A stretch of DNA of 64,000 bases from Branchiostoma belcheri. Lineage: Eukaryota > Chordata > Leptocardii > Amphioxiformes > Branchiostomatidae. Shown here piece by piece: positions 26,901-37,000 of this stretch. Location: contig NW_017804065.1 of NCBI RefSeq assembly GCF_001625305.1, forward strand, positions 1,720,841 to 1,784,840, read 5' to 3'. The notes under the pieces are model-generated. The model was not told the DNA's origin. It worked only from the letters and a program-made list of their open reading frames with translations, and ran no database searches. Position 1 is the stretch's first letter, and every line of letters begins with the position of its first letter. Made by a program: the position numbers and the translations under genes.

Positions 26901-28481
26901 ATGATCTTCTATCACAGGGTATTGGCAGGTGCCCGACTACTGACCGGAAGTGACGCAGGCGCCTATCAAGCGGTGTATGGAGATAGAGGTAGGCAGAAAA
27001 AATATGTAACGTTGGCATCTAATTTGGCTGGGGAGGGACAGCAAAGTAATCACATGACTTTACCTAGGATTGTAGCGATGCGGCAATGTAAGAGGGTCTG
27101 CATGGGGGGGTCCTGGCAACGGTTAACGGTAAATTCAGCAGGGCCGATAACGCTTAACGGTAAATTCAGGACGGTCGGCAACGATTAACGGTAAATTGAC
27201 AGGCTTTTTTTTCGAGCTGCACTGGATTTGGTATCTCGCTTTGTGAGAAAAGGTGATCACTGACAAAATTACGTATACCTTACATGTAATGAAGCATGCA
27301 TTAAAGGTATGTGTTCCCTGTGTTTCCCACCTGCCCTAGTCCCCGAGTGCGTCCACAAATAAAGGGGAGTCCGAGTCGACGTCGGTCAGCTTGTATTTTT
27401 TCAGTCTGCCCAGTTTTACCGATGGATTAATCTAGGGGGGTCCGGGGGAATGCTCCCCCAGGAAATTTAGGATTTTTAAGCCTTCAAAAACGCAATTTCC
27501 CGCATTTAGAGAGGCAAATCATGGTGTTGAGAGTGTTTGTTGGTCCTTCTGATATTTTCATATTTTACTCAAGATTTTTGTTAATTTGCCTGTCAAGGTT
27601 GACGGATTCGTTAAAAAAATTCTGTAAATCTCCGCAAACTTTCGGAAATTGACGGGAAAACTGTTTCTGGCTAGAGCCGAAGGGACCGAGCGCAGAAGCG
27701 CGAGTCGAGCGCCAAAGGCGTGAGCAATGTAGGGGGGTCCGGGGGCATTCGCCCCCGGGAAATTTTGTATTTTTAAACCTTCAAAGACGCATTTTCCTGC
27801 ACTTTGAAAGGCAAAATTAGGCGTAACGAAGAATTATTCATTAACGCTTAACGATGAATTTAGGATGACAACTAACGTTTTACGTTGAATTAAAACGGCC
27901 AATAACGCTTCACGAGGAATATACTGATAACGCTTAACGTTGAATTAGAGCGGGTCGGCAACGATTAACGGTAAATTAAAATAGCCCATAACGGTTAACG
28001 AAAAAGGGCATGCAGACCCTCATGTAAGATTTTTTTTATAAGACAATGACGTCGACACTCATGGAAAAAGAACTCTTTTCAACATTCGCCTTGTACATCA
28101 AGTCAAGGCAGAAGCTGTATTAAATATATGTATTCTCGGATGCTCATGAGATTGCGTTTACAAACTGGCGGACATACCATCATTTCTGGAGCGAACTTGT
28201 TAACCTGTTACCACCTTGTAGGGTATCCATGCAGTGGACCTATTGTGATGGACTCCAACCAGATACGTCTGTCTACATCGAAGAGCACCAGAGCCAAACA
28301 GCGTTATCCAAAATCCATGAGGGAAAATAAAGTCTTCCGCCCAACTCCCATCTGGGCGCTGCCCGCGTGTGGCTTCCCGTATCCAAATGGGAACTGGAGT
28401 CCCGAAGGAAACATCACCACTCTCCATCCTCCACCCAGCCCTGTCCTGCTGCCTGCCACACACCACTCCCCAACACACTAG
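23943..28481 (+). CDS. T-box transcription factor, divergent; one frame break in the T-box
   Basis: DNA-binding developmental regulator. Exons: 23943-24400, 25638-25785, 25888-26005, 26349-26569, 26918-26988, 28222-28481, about 425 aa. The N-terminus has SERAKAFSMEALLAADP, like the eh1-type Groucho-binding motif AFSxEAL of TBX15/18/22 and TBX20 proteins. The T-box spans about residues 127-312: GLWRKFQECGTEMILNRAGR, RMFPPVMVTIGGLDPTATY, NPPYEHPNSPAIGSAWM, FAKAKITNS, LLHSMHKYQTNIIIV, ETAFVAVTAYQNHKVTRLKI, NNPFAKAFRDL. Exon 25888-26005 is 118 bp, although its flanking introns need a multiple of three: the frame shifts between the WMG codons near 25945 and FAKAK near 25957, and as written reads into TAA at 25983. 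All other phases agree. The C-terminus is proline-rich. The subfamily is uncertain; the eh1-like motif and VTRLKI favour a TBX15/18/22-like relative. Confidence 0.82.
27092..28021. mobile_element. 930-bp non-autonomous transposon-like element with satellite-like arms
   Basis: The ends are perfect 13-bp inverted repeats: GAGGGTCTGCATG at 27092-27104 and its complement CATGCAGACCCTC at 28009-28021. Both are flanked by ATGTAA (27086-27091 and 28022-28027), a 6-bp target-site duplication. Inside each arm is an array of degenerate units of about 27-32 bp built on AACGNTTAACGGTAAATT (about three units at 27117-27197, about six at 27824-28000), all in the same direction. Two direct repeats of about 88 bp (27432-27519 and 27730-27815) begin GGGGGGTCCGGGGG and form GC-rich hairpins. 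No transposase frame is seen. It lies in intron 5 of the T-box gene. The superfamily is not assigned. Confidence 0.8.
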
Positions 28482-29503
28482 TCAGAAACGTAATCCGACA
28501 ACAAACGTCTCTCTGTAAGGCATCTATCATTCGTACCATGAATAAGGAGTCCAGAGTAAAGCTGGAGAAATAAATCCATTTGGGCTGAAGATTTCGGAAG
28601 CTATAAATTCTCTTGTAGTCTATCAGTCTACCTTTTAAAACTGTCCTTCACAAAAGTAGAACTCTTAGATTCGCGTCAAATATGTAACGTTAAGTTATTT
28701 TATATGCTAGGAAATCACATATGGAAAACAATACACGGATATACAGCTGTTGATGATAAGTCGTACAGTATGATGCCATGAATCAAAATGTTGTTACGTC
28801 GTGCCTGATTCTGTAAGTAGTCTGTTTTGGTGTGATCATTGAAATGCCTCAGTGGTGTGAATTGAGGTTGTGTCATGTCAGCCGAAGTTCAAGTTCCACT
28901 CCGATTTTTTCTTTGACTGTCAGCTAGTAGATCCTGATGGCGGGAATCAGTGTGAATGTCTTCAAGGTCTTTTGTGATGTCTTCTTCATACGCGATGTCC
29001 AATAAATGAAGGATCAATGTGACGTTATACGATCTTTAGCAAATTAACGTGTGTAACCGTTAAATTAATCAACGTGTGTTATGACCGCGTCACAAAAGGG
29101 ATGAAAATAAGGGCTGACACCCATGTGGCCCGCGTTTTATTCTGCCGTCTCTCCCAAATGCAGGAACCAACAAAAAGACGTACAAAGTTCGCGCAAAAGT
29201 GTGAACGCACGACCCTACATCTGCTTGAAGGTCTACCTTTGACCGTTTGGGGTAACACCAGTATTTCTGATGGTGGGGGGGGGGATTAATCTCTTTGTTA
29301 GGAGGTAAATGGAACCTAAACAATTTCTTCTGTCATTCTTTTGGGGATATAAGAAAAAATTCAGAAGTCTGACTATTTCTACTTTTTTTTCTAAAATTGC
29401 AATGACGATTTTCTTTCAAGTCCACTAGCTAATGTGGATATGCGCCCCTATCAACCCGAATGGGATTGCCCTATTTCTCGCGCGCTTTCAGCGGGAATTC
29501 AAA
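28482..29503. other. T-box 3' UTR and SPATA24 upstream region
   Basis: A polyadenylation signal AATAAA at 29001-29006, about 520 bases past the T-box stop, is a plausible end of that transcript. The rest has no recognisable gene. A G-run lies at 29275-29284. Confidence 0.5.
29001..29006 (+). terminator. Candidate polyadenylation signal of the T-box gene
   Basis: AATAAA in the expected place downstream of the T-box stop codon. It is supported by motif and distance only. Confidence 0.35.
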
Positions 29504-31712
29504 ATGGCGTCTACTCCTAAAGTTGGAAGTCACATACTGGTTCATCGACAGCTTCAAGACTTGATTGCGGTTTTACAAGATCAACAGGACAAACTTAGAC
29601 AAGAGGTGAGGACTCTAGAGACTCCGTAGCGTTCGATAAGGATTAAATTTGTGATAGAAGTTGCGAAATGACAACGATAGGGCTTCTTTTGTGTGGAACA
29701 TTGTGGAATTGGAAAGTTATAGCATATTTGTAGAACAATGTGTGCATCTGTCTTGCAGTTAAGAACAAAAGAGGGATGGGTGAGTAAAGAGCAGTTTGAG
29801 GCTGTGCAGAGGGAGTTACAGGTGAGAAAAATTACCATTAAAAATCTTAAACATATTCTTGCTTGAGTTATATATATATATATATATTACTGAAGTATAT
29901 ATTATATATGATTACAGCTAATTATGCAGCACATAACCTTCCCCCTATTAAACCTTGTTCTAATTGGCAATGACACAGGGAGGGTTAGCAATACAGATAT
30001 AAAAGGTTGGTTATACAGAGAAGCCGTCAAGCAGGTGCCTAGCGCCTGTCTGCTTTTCTTGGAGTTACAGGTGAGAAAAATTACCATTAAAAATCTTAAA
30101 CATATTCTTGCTTGAGTTATATATATATATATATATATATATTACTGAAGTATATATTATATATGATTACAGCTAAATTATGCAGCACATAACCGTTAAA
30201 AAGAAGACAACAAAGGCATGACATCCTGCTATATTTGCTGATGAACTTCTGGTAGCCATTACGAAGTCATTGACAACGTGTTGTTGTAGAATGGGTAGTG
30301 GGTTACAAATTACTTACAATCATTATCTTTCCTGTTGTTTTTATTTGTAGTTTGAGAGAGAGGAGCACATGAAGACAAAGGCAAAGCTGTCATCTGAATC
30401 AGAGAAGCTGCAGTTTGCACTGGGAGAGATAGATGTCCTCAGCAAGCAGCTTGAAAGGGAGAAATCTGTCTTTTGAAAATGCGTAAGCAGTTGTGCCAAC
30501 AGCTTTTGCTTAAAACTTACAGTTTAATTTTTCCCAATATTGTAATACAAACTTCAATCAATCAATAAATCAATCAAAACTAGTTTATTCATAAAAAACT
30601 TCAAAAGCATAATCTTTGCTTCAATTTTGAAATAGATGACTAAAAAGAGATGTAAACAGAAAATTATTCACAAAATTTTGATTTACAGATTGGGTATGAT
30701 GAAAAGTAAAGCACAGAGGGAATCCCATCAGGCCAGTCAGCTAAAGGACAAGTGCTCAGGTAAGCAGGTACCAGGTACATGTACACATTTGTAACTGAAC
30801 TTGGCCAAAATTCTACACTCACTAGTCACATGTACATATATGTACATGTACACTGTACATTATCACTTCTGCATTCATCAATATAGGGGGCACATCTTCG
30901 TTATTTCCTTCCTTCCTTCCTTTCTCTATGTTATGCCTGAAAATCATGCTCTGTCTTTGTCAAAGAGGTGCTTTGGGGAGTAGGGTGTCCACATTCCCAG
31001 TGTATGACTGTGTAAAAATGACATTTTGCACACAAATTCATATAAGGTGCTTGAGGTCAGAGCATATACTCAATTCACATCTTCACCTGCACATGATGTG
31101 TCCATGAATCCCTGACGATGATGGCTAATGTTGTTGTTTATTCCACAGAGGTGGTAGCACAGTGTGAGCTACAAGAGGATATCCTGAATGTTAAAGATCT
31201 ACGGATAAACGACCTCAAACAGAGACTCACCAAACAGAAACAGGTATGTAATCATAGAAGGATAATTTTCATATAAGTAACACCTGTGGTAGAAAGTTAT
31301 TTTGAACAATTTGTTTTTCGAACATATTTTTTAAAAGAAGTTTTGAAGCAATGTTGATGTTCTGACAAAGATGTTTCTGTCCACTGCCAAAAAATGATGT
31401 CCAAAGGCCGATGTGGTAGGAACACGACCGGGTACTAGTACGGGTACTAGTAGTAGTACAATGTCAACGTGCTGGAGAAGAGAGTGAGTGAGGATACAAC
31501 TTATTGAATGTTGCAGGTGGCAGTGGTAAGTTAAAATGAAATGTCTAACTTGTTACATTCAGGCACACAAGGCACAGATGGAAGACCTGGAGATACAGCA
31601 ACAACAAGATGCCTACATCTCCAGAATACTGGAAGAGTCAGGACAAGGAAGGAGAAGAGCTGGAAAAACAGGAAAGAAAGGGTTTTCAAAAATATCTGAT
31701 GAGGAACTTTAG
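29504..31712 (+). CDS. SPATA24: SPATA24-like coiled-coil protein, with a one-base frame break in exon 3
   Basis: Orthologue of the vertebrate spermatogenesis-associated coiled-coil protein SPATA24 (205 aa in human, as I recall). Exons: 29504-29605, 29759-29821, 30351-30482, 30689-30759, 31149-31243, 31563-31712, about 203 aa. Recognisable segments are VSKEQFEAVQREL, EKLQFALGEIDVLSKQLERE, a heptad-rich middle (VVAQCELQEDILNVK) and a basic tail (GRRRAGKTGKKGFSK). Exon 3 is 132 bp, but the flanking intron phases need 131. As written the frame reaches TGA right after the codons for KSVF (30474-30476); dropping one T of the TTTT run restores phase with the next exon. This looks like a sequencing error or a recent lesion, since all later exons stay conserved. 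The start ATG sits in a CG-rich TATA-less context. Confidence 0.87.
29811..30191 (+). repeat. Recent tandem duplication carrying the SPATA24 exon 2 splice donor
   Basis: The segment beginning GGAGTTACAGGTGAGAAAAA and ending in ATGCAGCACATAACC occurs at about 29811-29938 and again at about 30059-30191. The copies are nearly identical; they differ mainly in the length of a TA run and in one A. About 120 unique bases lie between them. The second copy carries a duplicate of the last exon 2 codons and the donor GTGAG. Confidence 0.85.
31264..31465 (+). repeat. Dispersed repeat, copy 1 (SPATA24 intron 5)
   Basis: Shares long blocks with 33340-33545, for example TGTGGTAGAAAG, GCAATGTTGATGTTCTGACA, CAAAGGCCGAT and ACACGACCGGGTAC, in the same order and direction, with small indels. 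The family is unknown to me. Confidence 0.7.
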
Positions 31713-33212
31713 ATCAAAGTCAAGGCCACATTATATAGGCCTGAAAACCAGCATTGACTGCTTTGCCTTTGGTTCCTGCTGCTTGTAGCTACATCCATTA
31801 TTGTGATGTTTTTTAAACCGGGCTGGCAATGCTTAATTTTTGTCAACATCTAAACTTCAACTTTTGTGATGACTTTTGTCATATTTTTTTAAAGACCAAA
31901 GATCATAGTTCTAACAGGCTGGGGGTATTGGTTAGGTGTGTTTGTGTGTGTGTGTGTGTGTGCTAATACTGACAGCACATATATCTTAGTTTGCAATAGG
32001 CCAAGCATAACTCATACCAAGATGATGAATTCTCAGTCTGTTATGTACAAAATTATCTAGATATTGTATGAAATGTCAGGTTAGGCATAATGTATGTCAC
32101 AGATTAATCTGTTTGTTGCAATAGAAATGTACAGTTGAAATCCTTAGATATACTGTGTGTTGTCTCTGGATTTATATTAGAAATTGATTGTCCAAATGTT
32201 TATCTTTACCTAAAGTGGCAGTATTATTCAGTTTCAGTTTATTTCGCACTTTATTGTATCAGGATTATAGATACAGATACATGAATATGACAAATGACTT
32301 TAAAATTTTAGTATCACAATGTACCAAGGACATTATACCCTTGGTATTAGATTAATTACTATATTGTAAAAGAATACACCCATTAAATAGCTTAAAATAT
32401 ATACTGGTAGCTGACCATACCTCACTTCTACCCTAAGGTAAGGTGCTTTGAAGTGTCATAATGCTTCTGTGCCTAAAATGAATCTTATTGATAGGTTCAC
32501 CTGGTACAATTTGTTTCATGCCAAGATCACAGCACTGATAATTCATGAGATTGTGGGTAGCATTTCCTAAACAATTGCTTAGCCCTGAATGGACTAAGAT
32601 AATTTTCTCATTCAAAAAATAAATGTAGATTTATTTTGCTAAATGATCTGTGTGGTTCTTCCTGACTGGGCTTACACGGGAGCTTTCTTTCTGATTTCAC
32701 TGAAGCTGTTTACGGATCCTTCACAAATTTATATGTTTATCACTATAAAGAGATTCCAGCCAAAGACCCGGGTACGATTATTTTGTACGAGCTAATCAAT
32801 AAGCAAACGCAGGATGTTAGGTAGCAGTCTTTTCGCAATTGCCCACCGGGTGCATGGGAACACCAGGCAACAACAAAAGGCTGAAAGAGAAATACAAGAA
32901 CAAGTCATTCACATATCAAAGTCCAAACTTTGAATAATCCTTTGCTATGAACAAGAGATCACGGATCCAGGTGACGCAATACTTCTTCGAGTACCCAGAA
33001 CTGGTTGAGCAAGGATAACATGCCGGGGTTTGTTTTGTGACGTATGTCAAACAAGGATTTCCTGTTGCAGCCACGACTGCAAACATTGGAGGGTCCTGCT
33101 AAAACTAGTTGCTTGGTTCGCCCACACAACTCATATCTCAGTTCATGAAAAAATTCAAAAATCATGATTAACTCAGTTTTTTTTATAAGGATACCTTACT
33201 TCGTACCCACTT
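31713..33212. other. SPATA24 3' UTR and following spacer
   Basis: Contains a (GT)n run near 31938-31962 and a polyadenylation signal AATAAA at 32618-32623 that could end the SPATA24 transcript. No further gene is seen. Confidence 0.5.
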
Positions 33213-33703
33213 GTGGAGCAATACAAAGTTCATTCATATCACTTGCATCCATGCCAACATGAATAAGGGGTGGGTAGGGTCAGAGATAGCAGAATTTCTC
33301 CCTCAATGATTATTGGCATAGTTGTCCCCAGAATAATGATTTTCATATTAGTAATAACGATACATGTGGTAGAAAGATATTTTGGACAATTTGTTTTCTT
33401 GTACGTTTTAAAAAAGTTTTGAGGCAATGTTGATGTTCTGACAGATGTTGCTATTAAAGGTGTCCACTTCCAAAAAAAATGAAGTTCAAAGGCCGATTTG
33501 ATGGGGACACGACCGGGTACATGTAACGTTATCAGTAGTTCAATATTGTTGTTCAGTTGTTGTTGCCATACTTTGTGCACGTGTACCCTGTGTACTTGTA
33601 CCCCCAATACAAAGTACGTTATTATCACTCTTATCATCAATGCATGCCAACATGAATAAGGTTGGGTGGGGTTTATAGAGATTGCAGACTTTCCCCCTCA
33701 GGA
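33213..33703. repeat. Direct repeats flanking a dispersed-repeat copy
   Basis: About 95 bp at 33219-33306 (CAATACAAAGTT... CCAACATGAATAAGG) recur with changes at 33605-33703 (CAATACAAAGTA... CCAACATGAATAAGG), about 390 bases apart. Copy 2 of the dispersed repeat (33340-33545) lies between them. This could be a degenerate tandem duplication or the two ends of one element. Confidence 0.6.
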
Positions 33704-33836
33704 GAAATTGCGCTCTGGTAGAAAATACAGAAACTCCACAGCAGAAACACACATTAAACAACTCGATGCGGTCCAGGAGTTAAACTTTGCTGTGCCCACA
33801 CCCACGGCCAGACCGTCTATTGTAATCCGCTCGCTG

Positions 33837-33862
33837 ATTGGTCCATGAGCCCGCGCCTGCGC
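33837..33862. promoter_or_regulatory. CCAAT box and NRF1-like site, possible promoter
   Basis: GATTGG (a CCAAT box read on the other strand) is followed within about 15 bases by GCGCCTGCGC, close to the NRF1 palindrome. This pairing is typical of TATA-less housekeeping promoters. The next plus-strand gene is GNE, 5 kb downstream. That link is a guess. Confidence 0.3.
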
Positions 33863-33946
33863 CAGCCAGCTGGGAACGTGTCGGTTCGGGGTATGATTTC
33901 AGGTATGTGTTCGAATTTATCTTCCACGTTTCAGTCATTCTAGCAG

Positions 33947-34024
33947 GAGATGCATGCTGCAGGTGTGGCACATGGTGGGCAACATGGTCAAGATCAACTG
34001 GGCCAAAAACGGGACCCACACGAT
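33947..34024 (+). other. Exon-like island, host gene unknown
   Basis: A GC-rich 78-base stretch with an acceptor on the left (CATTCTAGCAG) and a donor on the right (GAT followed by GTAAGA). One frame reads MLQVWHMVGNMVKINWAKNG with strongly G/C-ending codons, as in real exons. Another frame (from ATG 33950) would join in phase to the acceptor before the GNE start exon at 38867, which is itself open upstream of the chosen GNE ATG. I do not recognise the peptide. It may be an alternative GNE first exon or an exon fragment from another gene. Confidence 0.3.
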
Positions 34025-37000
34025 GTAAGACCGCTTATTTTTGCCACCCAGTGTGCGGGCACGCCTATGTACCGTTACCGCTATGTTGGGATGGGAACAT
34101 GTTTGACAGGCCGACGGACACGACGGCCGCTCGCGCTTCTCGCAATTTGTCTTTCAACCTGTGCTTTAGATTAACATTGTGTAGTCTAGGTCTGGCAGTT
34201 CGCTTCTTCAAAGGGATTGCAGTCTAGAAGCAAATTAAGAAAATGTTGGAAGGTGACGTCGGGGTTCTGTGATGTTTCTCAAAATTATGGAAAAAGCTGT
34301 TCAAAAGGACTTTTATAAATACTAACGTTAAAGTTGCTGGAACTAACTACGGTTTTAGGCTCGACCTATTGGTTTTGGATAAGCAGGTTAGAAGAAAATC
34401 GATATGTACCAAACGGATTGGTTTTGTGTACACAGCCGCTTCTTTTCCCAACACCACAGCTGTATAATGTTACCGGAGTGGGAGAGTCCCTCTATTCATG
34501 CATTAATTCATGCCATGGTGATTTCCGTGTTGTGCCTAATTCAGTAAAAACGTCACACATAGCTGATTGTAAGGAAGACTAAAAATGAAATGTGTGGGAT
34601 AGCAAAGCAAGTCCACACCAATTTAATTTCTTGCTTCTTGGATTTGATGTGGGAAAGTTACGGAGTGTGCGGCCGAATTAAACAAGAAACAGGCATCCTG
34701 TGACAGACCTATTAAAATTATGCTACTATAAGAGCTACAAAGAAAGCTCACCAAGTAACGAAGTTACATGGTACATGTAAGTTATTAGCATACCATACCA
34801 TTATACACCAAGTACATGGGAGCTTTCTTTATCTAATCAGAAAAAAAGTCAAGGAGGTTGAATATGAACCGGAGAAAATGAGAACCAAGAAATCATATTG
34901 GAATGGCCAAATCCTAGGCCTAGCTTTTGAAAAATTATGAATGAGGAAGTCTCATGTCTCATAACCTCCATGCAAGAGTTTAACCAAGTTAGGGGGTATA
35001 AGGAGAGCGCATGGAAATATTTCTCATTGATTATGCATTTTTCATTTGTATACATTATATCAGTAAGTTAATGTAACAGAAGTTGTCCAATGACAGTGAA
35101 AAGCAGGGTGAAAAGTAGGTCATTCTATTTCTAGCATTTCTTCATCAATTATGCAAATGAGTTTACATATATCACATGATTGAATAGTCCTATCATGAAA
35201 TCCAGGAATTTCCTAGAATCTTGCAAATAAGATCTTGATTTGCATAATTGTCACCACATTTAATGTGAAGCATCACTTAAGCTACCCGCATCATTTGACA
35301 TACCAAATATCATACAAATCCATATAAGAACTTCACGAGTTATGCAGTCTGCAAACAGGTATGCACACATACACAGAACTTATGGGGTGGTGCCATGGGT
35401 CCAGTATACGACAGTATTACATGTACATGGGTTTCCGACAAGTTTGATTATGGCTTCCTGGCAGCTTTTTACATGTATACAGCTTTCCCCTTATTGAGTC
35501 TTGCTTGTTTATCGTCTTTGAAACATATGATCAACTGGTGTGTTACGCTGAAAGGCGGTTATACCGGCTATGCAGATACAGATATGATATACACTGCTTC
35601 TCACTCAAAAGGCATCTTAATGATACAGTATTATATTGTTAGCAGACTATATCAGAGTTTTATTAACAACAAATGGCTCGTCTAATTGCTTGGTTAGTTA
35701 AATCAGTAGCAGATGCTGTTGGGACCATGTGTGTCAGAAAGTTGTCAGAACCACCAAGCATGGTGACATGAGTCCACGCCCAGACATTTAATACATAACA
35801 ATCTGCAGTGATACAGTTGTCATAAAATATAACATATTACGTAGGGTACGTTTGTAAATGTGTTAACATACTAGTATCTTTCACCGTGTTATTGAGATGT
35901 TACATTACATGTACTTTTGGTGTTAGACTAGAGAGTACTGTTAAGGTCAAGGCTCTGGGTAAATAAAATTCCCCATATATTCAAATTTCAGTTGTACTTG
36001 TAATTCCTTATTGCAAGCAAGGAACAATCTATCAAGTCTGAAATTAAAAAAGTTTGTTCATGCATATCTTATCCTGAATCGATGGAAATACATTTGTCTC
36101 GAGGGAGATAGCCTAATAGGTGTAGGCTTTTGTACCCTGTTTGATTTCAGTGCAAACAGTAAGCACTTGGTGGTGAGTAAATATGTGTTTTGGACTGGCT
36201 GCCTGTAGTCTATGTGACAAACTTATAATATTGATAGACTTCTCTCTAAACCTGTACATGTACATCACAGCTACAAAGGATGGCTTGTAACTAACGTAAG
36301 CTCATGTAACGTGTAACGTGACATTCATAAAGGACCACACTTGGCTACATTTTTATACACGAGTTACAAGCCACCTTAAAAAAAATGTGGCTGCCCCGTT
36401 CAAAATCCTGTCAAGTGTATATACAATTTCATTATAAGTTGCTGCATTTCAATAATTCTTCCAAAAAGGTAGCAACAAGTTTAAATGTTACCATAGTTCT
36501 TGTCCTCTTGCCCATGGGTCATCCTCATGAAGATGAGAATGTACATTGTACTATATATATTGATATCTATACCATAGCCTTTCGACGAGAAACATTTTGA
36601 ATGTGATGTCCAGTTATGACATCTAATATTAGTTCATTGCATGGCACATGTGTACTGAATTTTAAACTGCATTTACTGCAATGTTAAAAAAAAAGTACTG
36701 ATATGTTAGAACAAGTGTGTTGACTGTTGATACTTCCATGTTGACCGGAATGAAATCTTACTTTTTTTTCTTTCTAGATCTGACATATCATAATTGATGT
36801 CAGATAAAAAAAAGTATTTTGGACCCGGACATTATCAAAATACTTTATTTCTATTTCTTTATGAGACTTCTTTTAGGTTCTCAAATTTGAAGTTGTTGAT
36901 ATAATTTCTGTGATCTCAAAATTATTTCGGAGTATGAGAGCATAATTTGAAGCCCTGTACGTTCTTTTCATCCATGTTTACTACTGGTATAGTAGAAAAA

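Noticed and set aside
33903-33946. Intron between a TTTCAG/GTATGT donor and the exon-like island
   Set aside because: At 44 bases it is too short to be a normal intron in this genome.
35395-35685. 96-codon plus-strand ORF
   Set aside because: Composition is random, and part of it is a dispersed repeat also found at 55245.
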